This document shows, one piece after another, positions 10,949 through 19,851 of a stretch of DNA of 19,851 bases (position 1 is the stretch's first letter; every line of letters starts with the position of its first letter). Source of the stretch: Conidiobolus incongruus B7586 (Eukaryota; Entomophthoromycota; Entomophthoromycetes; Entomophthorales; Conidiobolaceae); NCBI GenBank assembly GCA_000697335.1, contig JNEM01016215.1, positions 1-19,851 of the forward strand, written 5' to 3'. The notes under the pieces were generated by a model, which worked only from the letters and a program-made list of their open reading frames with translations, was not told the DNA's origin and ran no database searches. Position numbers and translations under genes: made by a program.

Positions 10949-11159
10949 ATGATTAAAAATTTAGAACAAAGCTTAAAATTAAAATACGATCAATACGAAT
11001 TAACCTTCGGTTTATATATGTTAGAACCTTGGGAGAAGTACATCTTCAGTAAGTCTATCCATTCTCTATCACTATTAATACTAATTGGTTTTAGATTGTC
11101 TAGTATTAGTTAGTTTAGTATTTTTTAGTTATACAGGTTTTAATTACTTTTTTAAATAA
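10949..11159 (+). CDS. serine palmitoyltransferase small subunit (ssSPT-like), two exons
   Basis: A very small membrane protein that activates serine palmitoyltransferase, the first enzyme of sphingolipid synthesis in the ER, which joins serine to palmitoyl-CoA. Exon 1 is 10949-11048 and exon 2 is 11095-11159. The 46-nt intron starts GTAAGT, holds TACTAATTGG near its end, and closes TTTTAG. The product is 54 residues. The core LYMLEPWEKYIFN (residues 22-34) matches the animal ssSPT signature LYMLEPWERTVFN. It is followed by the hydrophobic helix LVLVSLVFFSYTGF, which corresponds to the SPTSSA segment LVSIVGMALYTGY. The YDQYELTFG segment before it corresponds to YYQYLLVTA. It resembles animal ssSPTa/b more than budding-yeast Tsc3. 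The intron interrupts the Asn codon of the IFN motif, so neither half stands out alone. The protein ends soon after the helix, slightly shorter than the human proteins (about 71-76). Confidence 0.88.
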
Positions 11160-12324
11160 GTTTAACAATACGAATTACTGACCCGAGAGTTGAAGGACAA
11201 CTAATGTATATGGAGAATTTGGCTAATGTTATCATTTATTAAATACTTAATAATTTATTAATTTTCTTTTTAATACCATATTATAAATCGAATTATCATT
11301 TATCTGGCATTTGCAATATTCTTTGAATTTTCTGTTTTAATCATGCTTTCTATGAACTTCTGCTTTGAATAATATTTTTAATTTTAAATCTGAATTTATT
11401 TTACGAAGCTTTCGAACTTGAAATTTTTAAATATTAAGTAATTTTTCAAAAAAAATAGTTTTAACATTATATATAGAATACTTATAACCATCTCAATACT
11501 TATTTATTTTTTCTCCAATACTATATATAAATTCAAACTTTTCACCTCATCGAACTCATTCCATACCAATTCTCTGAATATTCAAGGGTTCAAATTCCAA
11601 CGGGGTTCAAAGCCACTAATAGCATTAATCAAATGACTCTGATTAATAGTAAAACCCTCATATCAATTCTCCACAATAACCAATCATCCATCAATCTGGA
11701 AAACGATGTATGAATGACAGGTTTATTCATACTAATTATTTATAACCAATAAACTGTCAATTTCGATTAATTCCTACTATAATTAGAGTTAATTCGTCAA
11801 AATATAAATGAATTGTTTGATTATTACTAATATGTATTATAATCAAAAAAAGTTAATAATATAATCTGTATTAATTTATATACTAATATGAAAATTTTTC
11901 AAAATTAAAATTTAATTTATTGAAATCCAATCATTTTATAAAACAGGTAACAAATATTAAAAAATTTTTATATTCTAATATCTTCAATATTAGGATACAA
12001 GTTCTCATATTTCTTTCCTATATACTGTCTATGTTCCTAAATATAAGAGGTATTGAAATTCTGTCCAAAATTATATAATAGTTGAATCAATAACGTCCAA
12101 AAAAGGAATAATAAATTTTTTAATAAATATATAAAATAACTAATAATTCAATTTATCAATAGGAATACATCTTGCTATTATAAATTATTTAAATATTAAT
12201 TAAAATTAATATAGAAATTATAAAAGAGTTTAATTTAATAATATAAAAAAGTTTTATTTAATTATATTAGTTATCAAACAATTTGTATTATAAATCATAA
12301 TTGCTAATGTACATAGTTTGACAG
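11160..12324. other. intergenic region downstream of the SPT small subunit
   Basis: The first 100 bases are probably 3' untranslated region. The segment at about 11520-11735 is richer in C and G than its surroundings, and its open frame is listed separately. From 11740 to the mosaic end it is AT-rich with no open frame or repeat I recognise. Confidence 0.45.
11531..11713 (+). other. open frame of 60 codons without ATG start, unrecognised
   Basis: The frame between TAA at 11528-11530 and TGA at 11711-11713 reads FHLIELIPYQFSEYSRVQI and on to SINLENDV. It has mixed codon use and more G and C than the flanks, so it could be a terminal exon or a gene relic. Another plus-strand frame over the same bases is open for about 30 codons, and a minus-strand ATG frame (MNKPVIHTSFSRLMDDW) overlaps it. 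Coding status is therefore unproven and no family is recognised. Confidence 0.2.
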
Positions 12325-12343
12325 CTGTCTCTTATACACATCT
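12325..12343 (-). other. Tn5 mosaic end (tagmentation adapter), artefact
   Basis: CTGTCTCTTATACACATCT is an exact match to the reverse complement of the 19-base hyperactive Tn5 mosaic end. That is an engineered hybrid of the IS50 outside and inside ends, used in Nextera-type libraries. No IS50 or Tn5 gene sits next to it. It is best read as adapter left in the assembly, which makes the junction here unreliable. Confidence 0.95.
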
Positions 12344-12797
12344 TGAAATTTATTAATTTTAAAATATAATAAGTTTTTTAACTTTATTTTTTTAAATAAA
12401 TTTTATTTAGATTTTATTTTAAATTAGAAAATTATTAAAAAAGATTAATTTTGACAAAATAAATATATTATATAATTATATCAATTATATTTATAATAGT
12501 GGTTATATTAATATAATATAAAAAAAACTTGATATAAAAATAATATAGCATAAAATATGGTGAAATAAAATAAAATATAGTGTGCAAATATAAATAAAAT
12601 TTAATTAAGCTTTAAATTAAAATAAGTCACTAATATATTAAGATTTATATTAGGTAGTTATAATATACTATAATATGAATAAAATATAGTTTCAATCTTA
12701 AAAATAATTTAAAAAATAAGAAATAATAAGAATTATGAAAAAAATAATAACTTAGTTTATTAAAAAATTTAATATTATTTATATATTTGAATAATAT
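12344..12797. other. 454-base AT-rich insert between two mosaic ends
   Basis: Roughly one base in nine is G or C, and there is no open frame. Being bounded by mosaic ends in the same orientation, it could be a separate tagmented fragment misplaced during assembly. Its composition resembles the transposon-rich right part of the window rather than the gene-bearing left part. Confidence 0.6.
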
Positions 12798-12816
12798 CTG
12801 TCTCTTATACACATCT
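12798..12816 (-). other. second Tn5 mosaic end, artefact
   Basis: A second exact copy of CTGTCTCTTATACACATCT in the same orientation, 454 bases after the first. Two exact 19-base matches cannot plausibly be chance or natural insertion scars. Confidence 0.95.
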
Positions 12817-14334
12817 ATATTAATATATTAGTTTTTATTTAAGAGGATTTTTAAATAACTTGAAGTATTATTATTCTAAAATTTTTTAATTTTTTTTAAT
12901 TTAAATTTGATAAAACAATTAATATATTTAGTATTAAACTAGAATTTAATAATATTAAAAGGTAAATTAATTGAAAATTTTAACATAATCATTAAATTAA
13001 GATCTTTGTTATAATTATTAAAATAAAAGATAAAGCCAATCAATTTATTAATAAAAATATCAAATAAATAATAAAATTGATAGCTATAGATATCTAAAAT
13101 TAATTAATATTAATAAAAGCTGGAATTATTTGTTTTAAAATATTAATGGTTTTTTTAGCTAATTTATTGGTTTAATTATAATTAATAATAAATAAAAATT
13201 AATCTTAAAAAAATGATAATAGCTTCTAAAATTAAAAGTTGAATTATATATCTTTATTAAATACAATAAATTATAAAATTTTATAATAAATGAAAATATT
13301 AAAAAATAATAGTTATAGATTATTTTAAACTATAGAAGTTTTGAAATAAAGAATAAAATAAGCATATTAAAAAAATAAATCAATAAAAATTAGTAAATTA
13401 TTATAATTATTTTTTGATTTAAGAATTTTAATAAAATTAATTTAGATTTATTATTAAGTTTTTTTAAAAATTTATAAAGGAATATGTTTATTATATTTTA
13501 ACTAGGTATTATATTTAATTCTTTAGCTTATATTATAATTATTAATATATTTCTAAATTAATTTAATTAAGTAAAGCTAAAACATTGTATTTTAATTTTT
13601 TTAATTATTTTTAATTAGTTTTAATATTCTATAATAAGTCAATTATAACATTTATCAAATATTACTTATTAAATCTTAAGAATATTAAGAATATATAAGT
13701 AATTATTATAATATAATAGGATATTAATAATTTAATCTTTTAATATATTTTATTTAGTTTTCTAATAATTTAAAGAGTTCTTTTGTAATTAAAATAAAGA
13801 AATTATTATTTGATAATTTTTTTTAAAATTATTAAATAAATTCTTTATTTTTTTTATTAGTAATCATTAAGTTAACATTTATTAAATTCCTATAATTAGA
13901 ATAAAAAGATAAATATATAAGTCTTTTTTATATAGTATCTACAATATAACTTTATTATCTTAAGAGATATTTAATATTGAAAAGATAAACTTAAATAATT
14001 TTAACTTAATTAACTTATTATCTTAATAAATATTTTTAAGTATTTAAGTAGATAAATGATTTATAAATGATAAATATTAGGAAAATATCATAAAATAAAA
14101 ATTTTAAGTGATTTTTAATTATTTTTACTAAAGCAAAGAGTTTTTATTTATAAATTAAATATTTTAATTTAATTAATTTTATTTTTTTTAGCTAAAATAT
14201 TATTAGCTTTAAAGTAATATTTATAAGATTAAATTTATCTTATTTTTTTATTTTTTAATTTACCTTATAATTAAAGATAAAATATAAATAATTTTTGATT
14301 GAAATTAATTATCTACTAATTACAAAAGAATTTA
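12817..14334. other. very AT-rich gene desert
   Basis: About 1.5 kb of almost pure A/T with scattered G and C and no open frame of note. By analogy with the transposon relics to its right it is probably older transposon debris, but I could not match any part to a family. Confidence 0.4.
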
Positions 14335-14516
14335 TTACTCTGCATTTTTAATAATGGGAATTTTTTGCTATTAAAAATAAATAAACATTTGAATATATGA
14401 TATATAAAAATAAATAATTTCCTATTAACTTTGTATATATTTATTCATTTCAAACTAATAATATGTTTGCAAAATCAGAAATTAAAAAATTTCCCATTTT
14501 TTTAAATTCAAGGTAA
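14335..14516. mobile_element. 182-bp internally deleted mariner derivative (MITE-like)
   Basis: The left about 80 bases (TTACTCTG, then AATGGGAATTTTTTGC, then ATTTGAATATATGATATA) match the left end of the mariner at 15445. The remainder, ending AATTTCCCATTTTTTTAAATT and GGTAA, matches its right end. The middle, including the whole transposase, is missing; the join is near 14415. It is flanked by TA on both sides (14333-14334 and 14517-14518). Lacking a transposase, it could only have moved by borrowing one. Confidence 0.85.
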
Positions 14517-15201
14517 TATATTAGTAAAGATTATAATAGGTAATTTAAGATTAAAAATAAATAAAACAAAAATATTAATGATATAAAAAATCAAAATATT
14601 AATATAAAAAATATATAATCGGGTTTATTTAAAAAAAAGGTTTTTTCAAAAGATTAATTATAAGAATTATAAGTTTAATAAAAGAATCAATAAAATCTTT
14701 AAAATAACTAAATAAACTAAATATAAATATAAATTAATCTTTGTTTAAATAATATAATAAAAACTTTAATATTATTTAGTTTAATTAAATTAATATTGAT
14801 ATTTTAAAAAAAGAAAATATAATTATAAAATAAAATAAAAAAAGTATTAAAGATATATTTTAATAATTTTAAAGATATTTTATATTCTTGAATAATTTCT
14901 AAAACCCAATTAATATATTAAATATATATTTTTTTTAATTTTAAAAAAAAGTAAGATATTTTGAAAATATATAATAATAAAGTTATTAGAAATAAGATTA
15001 AAAAAATGATATATTAGGTAAAAATTACTAAAGTATTATAAAATTTATTATTAATAATAATAAATTAATAATGATATAAAAAAATATTAAAAATAATTAA
15101 AGCAATAGAATTTTTTAACTTTAATATTATAATATTAATTTTTAATTTTTAAATTAGTGAATATAATTGATTTAAGCAATTTATCTCTAATATTATATAT
15201 A
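14517..15201. other. AT-rich stretch between transposon relics
   Basis: No open frame. A short block at about 14540-14600 resembles a leader segment of the Tc1-like family (TTTAAGATTAAAAA then ATAAAACAAAAAT), but the similarity is too low in complexity to call another copy. Confidence 0.4.
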
Positions 15202-15444
15202 CTAATTTATAAAAATAAGTTATAAAATTAATTATATATATTTTATTTAATAATTAAATATATTTAAATATATTTAATAAATAATTAGCAAAAATATTAA
15301 CCATCAATATTTAACCAAAATAAAATATAAATTTGTGTGTTTTTAAAACAAAGGGATGTTTTTAACAATATATTATTATATCTTTTTTTGCTATTATTTT
15401 ATATAATATTTTATAGATATATTATATTTTTTTTATTTATATTA

Positions 15445-16755
15445 TTACTTTGTAATTTAAATAATGGGAATTTTTTGCAATTAAAAAAAATAAACATTTG
15501 AATATATGATATATAAAAATAAATTAATAATATAAATTTAATAGTTTCCTTTATTACTAATAACTTTTTGCTATACTTTTGGTAAAGATCTAACACCTAA
15601 AAAACAGTTCTTTTTATTAAAGACTGAAATTTGATGTTTCACAAACCAATTAAATTTTTTTGTAGAAATTTTCTTTCCTACTAGCTGGTTTTTTAATTAC
15701 CTAAAACAATTATAATCACATAGGTTATAATCAGGGAATATACTAGATGTGGTAGTTTTTTCCAGTTATTTTTAATTAGAAAGTTTTTTATAACTTTAGA
15801 TTTATGTATTTTGCAATTATCATGCAAAATAATAGGTCTTCTCAAATTATATTGAGAACACCAATTAGAAACACTTTTATTTAAAAAAGCAATATATAGT
15901 TTACTATTAATTGATTTTCCTTCAGGAACTAAATAAAAATAGCATATACTATTATAATCCATTACAATAATTAACATTTGCTTATTAACAAAATGCTTAT
16001 TTAAAGGAATTGGTAGAGGGGGTTGATTTAGCTTAATCCAGCATTTTGATTTGTGTTTTGGTAAAGGATTATACATAAAGATCCAAGATTCATTAATTGC
16101 AATTATTTGCTGTAAAAGTTTAGACTTCTAGTAATATTTCAATATGTTTTATTTAACAATAGTTACTCTAGTTTTTTTTAAGCTTTAGTTAAATTATAAG
16201 GTACCTATTTTACATTTTTATTTATTAATTTTAGTTTGAACTTTAAAATATATAAAATACTTATAAGACTAATATTAAAGTGCTTAGATAACTCTCTAGC
16301 TGAAATAAAAAGGTGCTTTTCAATATATTCTTTCACTCTATTTACAATTGAAAGAGTAACAGTTGAAGTTGGTCTTTTAGATTTTGGCAGGTTTTGAATA
16401 GTTTCTCTCCTAGCCTTAAAGTAATTTACCCAGCAATAAATTGTTGATTTAGATAATACTTCATTACCAAAAGTTGCTTGTAAATTTTGAATAATTTTAG
16501 AGGGTTTATGGTTAAGTTTTATTGATACTAAAATAAAAAGCTGTTGATGGTTACTATTTGGTTTAAGTATAATTAAATTAAATAACTAATTTGAAAAAAT
16601 TATTTTTTTAATCAAAAAAGTTATTATATATATATATATAATATATAACTATTTATTTTCCTATTTGTTTTGTATATATTTTTTTATTTGAAACTAATAA
16701 AATGTTTGAAAAATCAGAAATTAAAAAATTTCCCATTTTTTTAATTTTATAATAA
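15445..16755 (-). mobile_element. full-length mariner element (1.31 kb), inserted in Tc1-like element B
   Basis: Both ends are readable. The left end TTACTTTG, then AATAATGGGAATTTTTT, and the right end read in reverse, TTATTATAAAATTAAAAAAATGGGAAATTTTTT, form imperfect inverted repeats of about 35 bases. TA lies on each side (15443-15444 and 16756-16757). The length equals that of classic mariner elements such as Mos1 (about 1.29 kb). The transposase is on the minus strand and is described separately. An (AT)n run lies at about 16625-16640 between the right end and the transposase. Confidence 0.92.
15538..16570 (-). pseudogene. mariner transposase (D,D34D type), inactive
   Basis: About 344 codons, the length of Mos1 transposase. 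In order on the minus strand there is a helix-turn-helix region (FGNEVLSKSTIYCWVNYFKA, then PKSKRPTS), the VPYNLT linker, NESW, LHDNCKIH, then a second-frame DYNLCDYNCF followed by LKNQLVGKK and LPKV. Thirty-four residues separate the Asp of LHDN from the Asp of CDYN, which is the mariner D34D spacing. It is dead. The start ATG reads ATA, the first catalytic Asp of GDESW is Asn, and Trp of WVPH and Trp of LPKVW are TAG. At least three other in-frame stops are present, with frame shifts near 16100 and at the YSP-DYN boundary (about 15732). The 127-codon frame at 15693-16076 is its longest open piece. Confidence 0.92.
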
Positions 16756-17564
16756 TATTATACCTAAATCCCTTTTTAAAAAAATTTATTTATATATCAA
16801 TTAACTTTATAAAGAAAATAAATTAACTTAAAATATCATTAAAATTACTAGTGTTAGCTAATTAACTATAGTTAAAGTTATTAAGAATAAAAATAAAAAC
16901 ATATTTAAACTTAAATTTAAAAATATTAAAATTATAAATAAATATAATAAAAATTATATCTATAGATTTGTTCATATAAGTAAATATAATATTATTATAA
17001 AAATATAACAAGAATATAATACTATATAGGAATAATAATTAATATTAATACTACTATATCCACCTTATATTACCATAGATATCATTTATATTTAAAGAAA
17101 AACACCTTAAATTAAAGAAATCTTATTATAAAATTAAATTAGAGTTTAGATATCTTAATTAATATTAAATTAAAACTAATTAAATTAAGGTTATTTAATT
17201 TATTGAAAAAAATTTATTTTAGTAAATTTTATAAAAAATTAAATATTTTAAAAAAGATATAAAATTTCTTTATAACTATCTTGTTAATTTTACCCAAAAG
17301 TATATTAATAGGTTAATTATTATTTAGGGATATATACTAGCTTGCAAAAATAAGTCATAAAATTATAATTATATATATTATTATTAATAACTTTGTTGAT
17401 TTTTAATCAAATTAATTTAAATTAAAACATATAATAAACTTATATTATTAATTTATAATTTAGTATATTTAATCTTATTATATTAACTTTTAATTGATAT
17501 ATTAAAGTTTAAATTTTATTTAAAGTGATTTATAAATTTATATGTTTTGGTTATAGAAAAGAAA

Positions 17565-18600
17565 TTAAAACTTAGTATATTTATCTTTTGCTTTCTTAAC
17601 TTCCTTAAGTTTATAGGGTATAAAATCAACTAACTTCTTATATTAAGAAAGACTAATTTTGTTCTAAGCTTCTTAAATATATTTTTAAAGCTCATTTAAA
17701 TTTTTTGCTAGTGGGAAAATTTAATTATTTTTTTTAACTAATCCTAAAGGTGTTTAATTAGATTGAAGTTAAAAGATTAAGAAAGCTACTTCATACCTAT
17801 TATTTTATTATTTTTAAACCATTTGGTAGTAGAAATAGCAATATAACAAAAGGTATTATCTTGTTAAAAAGTAACATCTGATTTATTTAACCTATACTAT
17901 TTAATATTTTTTTAATTCATTGTTTAGGATATTTTAATATATCTCAACATTAATTCCCTTATTAACTTTACTAAGATACCTTATACTAGAAGATAACATA
18001 TATCCCTAAACTATAATTAACCTATTATTATATTTTTGGGTTAAAATAACATAATGGTTACAAAGTAATTCTTTGTTTTTTAAAATATCTAGCTTTTTTA
18101 TCAAATCCACTAAAGTATATTTTTGTTTTATTAAATTAAATAACCTTACTCTAATTAGTTTTGGTTTAACTTTAGTGATAACATTTAAACTCCCACCTAG
18201 CTTTATAATAAGACTTCTTTAGTTAAGGGTGTTATTTCTTAAGATACAAGTGGTATCTATTATAATATAAAGTATGTATAATAGTATTAATACTAACTAA
18301 TATTCCTATATAGTTTTATAATTCTTTTTATACTTTTATAGTAATATTTTACTCACCTGTATTAATCAACCTATAAATATACCTTTCATCATATTTATTT
18401 ATAATCCTAACATACTTAAGTTTAGGTTTAGATATCTTTTTATTATAATTTTTAATAGTCCTAGCTATAATAAACTAACTAATACTAATAATTCTAATAA
18501 TCTTATGAGTTGATTTACCTTTATTATAAAGTTGATTAATATACAAGTAAATTATTTTAGAGAGGGATTTAGGTATTTTAATACTAATATTATTTAAAAT
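17565..18600 (-). pseudogene. Tc1-like transposase (DD34E-like), inactive
   Basis: Read on the minus strand: an N-terminal helix-turn-helix (LYNKGKSTHKIIRIISIS, then KISKPKLKYVRII, the Tc1 pattern of GKSTREIA followed by an RPKK-type hook), then the HPxLxxxSYYKARWEF block, SKV, and GFDKKARYF. The QDN of the second catalytic Asp, FNFNPIKHLW (normally PDLNPIENLW), and the C-terminal KLVDFIPYKLKEVKKAKG with stop at 17565-17567 follow. The first catalytic block, normally FSDE, reads as Asn and Lys, and the catalytic Glu of PIEN is Lys. Each of these fits a single G to A change. Many Gln and Trp codons are now TAA or TAG, and the frame shifts several times. The start codon is not identifiable; about 18600 is an estimate. 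Confidence 0.85.
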
Positions 18601-18625
18601 AAGAATTTACAATAATAATATTAGA

Positions 18626-18649
18626 ATATATATATATATATATATATAA
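18626..18649. repeat. (AT)n microsatellite
   Basis: A clean AT dinucleotide run inside Tc1-like element A, upstream of its transposase. The equivalent region of element B cannot be compared because the mariner insertion lies next to it. Confidence 0.85.
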
Positions 18650-19577
18650 TTTAATAAAAATATAATTTAAGTAATTTTTGTTTTATATACCTTTTTAATC
18701 TTAAACCCAGAAATTTATAACTCACCCTATTTAAAATTTAAGATTTGATATATTAACCAATAATATATTAAATATAATTAAATATAACATATTATAATCA
18801 AATAATATAATTTAATTATATACTTTAATATAAATTAATTTAGTTAAGAATTATTTAAGTTACAGGTAAATATATAAATGATTTTTATTTTATGACTTAT
18901 TTTTGTAAGCTAATATATATAGTTTTTAGATATAAGATATCTTTGTAAAGTTAATTGGGGAACTAATATTAAAATATATTAGAATATTTTAAATAATAGA
19001 TTAAAAAAACTATTGAATAATATAGGTTAAGCAAATCTAATATTATTTTCTAATAAGACAATATTTTTTGCTATATTATAGTTTTTATTACTAAATAGTT
19101 TAAAAATAACAAGATAATAGTTATAAAGTAGCTTTTTTAATTTTTAAATCTTAACCTAATTAAATATCTTTAGGATTAATTAAAAGAACTATTAAAGCTT
19201 TTGTTTTAATAAAAAATTAAAATTAGTTTTATAAATATATTTAAGAGATATAAAACAAGATTATTCCTTTTTAGTATAAGAAGTTAATTGATTTTATACC
19301 CTATAAACTTAAAGAAGTTAAAAAAGCTAAAGGTAGATATACTAGGTTTTAATCTTTTCATCATCAAAAACCTATAAATTTATAATTTATCTTAGGTAAA
19401 ATTTAAAGGTTAATATTTTAGCTAATTAATAGCCAAATATCATTATTTAATAATTTATATTGTTAATAAATATAATAGATTTAATTATTTTATTTAGGTT
19501 TATTTCATTAAATATTAAGCAAGTTATTAATAAAAATATAAATATTTTTGATTTTATGACTTATTTTTGTATATTAA

Positions 19578-19851
19578 TATAAGTTTAATAAAAGAGTTTT
19601 ATCTATAATAATTTTAAAATTTAAAATAAAATTATTAATATATAATTAATAATATATAATTTTTAATCATTTTTAACCTTTTATATGAAAAAATTAAAAA
19701 ATCTTTATGAAAAAAAAGGTTAAATATACCTATTTTCAAGTAGTTTTTAAATTTCTTTATTTAAGAATTAATATTACTTAAGAGATAAAAAGTATTTAAG
19801 TTTTAAATTTAGTTAAATATTAAAAAAATATTTAGTTTAATATTTAATATT
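19578..19851. other. AT-rich flank to window end
   Basis: 274 bases right of Tc1-like element B with no open frame. It should have been continuous with the sequence left of 15202 before element B inserted. Confidence 0.5.

Larger units (their letters stand above)
17337..18913 (-). mobile_element. full-length Tc1-like element A (1.58 kb), inserted inverted in element B
   Basis: Inverted ends of about 27 bases: CTAGCTTGCAAAAATAAG on the left and, in reverse, TTAGCTTACAAAAATAAG on the right, both continuing TCATAAAAT. TA repeats flank it (17335-17336 and 18914-18915). The sequence either side (TTTAGGGATATATA and TATATATAGTTTTTAG) joins into the corresponding stretch of the same family, showing that it landed inside its relative, on the opposite strand. 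An (AT)n run at 18626-18649 lies in its leader. It is less mutated than element B and so younger. Confidence 0.9.
15202..19577 (+). mobile_element. Tc1-like element B, split into three parts by two later insertions
   Basis: Three separated pieces, 15202-15444, 16758-17336 and 18916-19577, follow in order the sequence of the family copy at 17337-18913 read on the opposite strand. Together they make about 1.48 kb, close to that copy's 1.58 kb. The left inverted end reads CTAATTTATAAAAATAAG and the right end is its decayed complement, CTTATTTTTGTATATTAA. TA flanks both ends. The transposase, read on the plus strand, is dead, but its C-terminal signature LIDFIPYKLKEVKKAKG, the Tc1 motif before the final Thr-Lys-Tyr, remains before the stop at 19350-19352. 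It is the oldest member of the nest, since both other elements interrupt it. Confidence 0.85.

Noticed and set aside
11575-11612. tRNA-like T-arm (GGGTTCAAATTCC)
   Set aside because: The stem pairs poorly, and no acceptor stem, D arm or anticodon arm can be placed around it.
12325-12816. A natural Tn5/IS50 insertion
   Set aside because: Only the 19-base engineered mosaic end is present. There is no transposase, resistance gene or IS50 sequence and no 9-base target duplication.
14540-15190. A third Tc1-like copy left of element B
   Set aside because: Only short A/T-rich strings resemble the family. There is no inverted end, TA junction or transposase motif.
15411-15596. Minus-strand frame of 61 codons as a separate gene
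   Set aside because: It overlaps the C-terminal coding region of the dead mariner transposase in another frame (the true frame ends LPKV-stop-QKVISNKGNY) and extends into the left inverted end.

Overview
The window is AT-rich eukaryotic DNA, most likely from a fungus. The evidence is a PFF1-type vacuolar membrane protease, compact genes with 44-47 nt GT-AG introns carrying TACTAAT/TTAAC-like branch sites, and Tc1/mariner relics decayed in a way that resembles RIP (repeat-induced point mutation). I cannot place it further. No bacterial-type operons or CRISPR arrays are visible.

Layout. 1-575 is the right half of an old mariner element that runs off the window. 958-3452 is a decayed second copy of PFF1. 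3453-6405 is low-complexity intergenic DNA. 6406-9021 is an intact, intronless PFF1 gene with all M28 metal ligands and nine predicted membrane segments. Two small spliced genes that no long reading frame reveals follow: an acyl-CoA-binding protein on the minus strand (9568-10022, four exons) and a 54-residue serine palmitoyltransferase small subunit on the plus strand (10949-11159, two exons). They are divergent, and both act on acyl-CoA and sphingolipid supply.

At 12325-12343 and 12798-12816 there are two exact 19-base copies of the synthetic Tn5 mosaic end used in tagmentation libraries. They are almost certainly assembly artefacts, so the join between the gene-bearing left part and the very AT-rich right part is doubtful.

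Right of the mosaic ends there is no live gene, only transposon relics. A 182-bp internally deleted mariner derivative lies at 14335-14516. A Tc1-like element (15202-19577) has been split by two later insertions: a full-length mariner (15445-16755) and a second, inverted copy of the same Tc1-like family (17337-18913). The TA target duplications and inverted ends can be read at the junctions. Several changes that destroy these transposases are TpG to TpA (or CpA to TpA) transitions, which recalls RIP.

I found no convincing new multi-gene system. The most useful observations are the two hidden small genes, the PFF1 paralog relic, the nested insertions, and the mosaic-end contamination.
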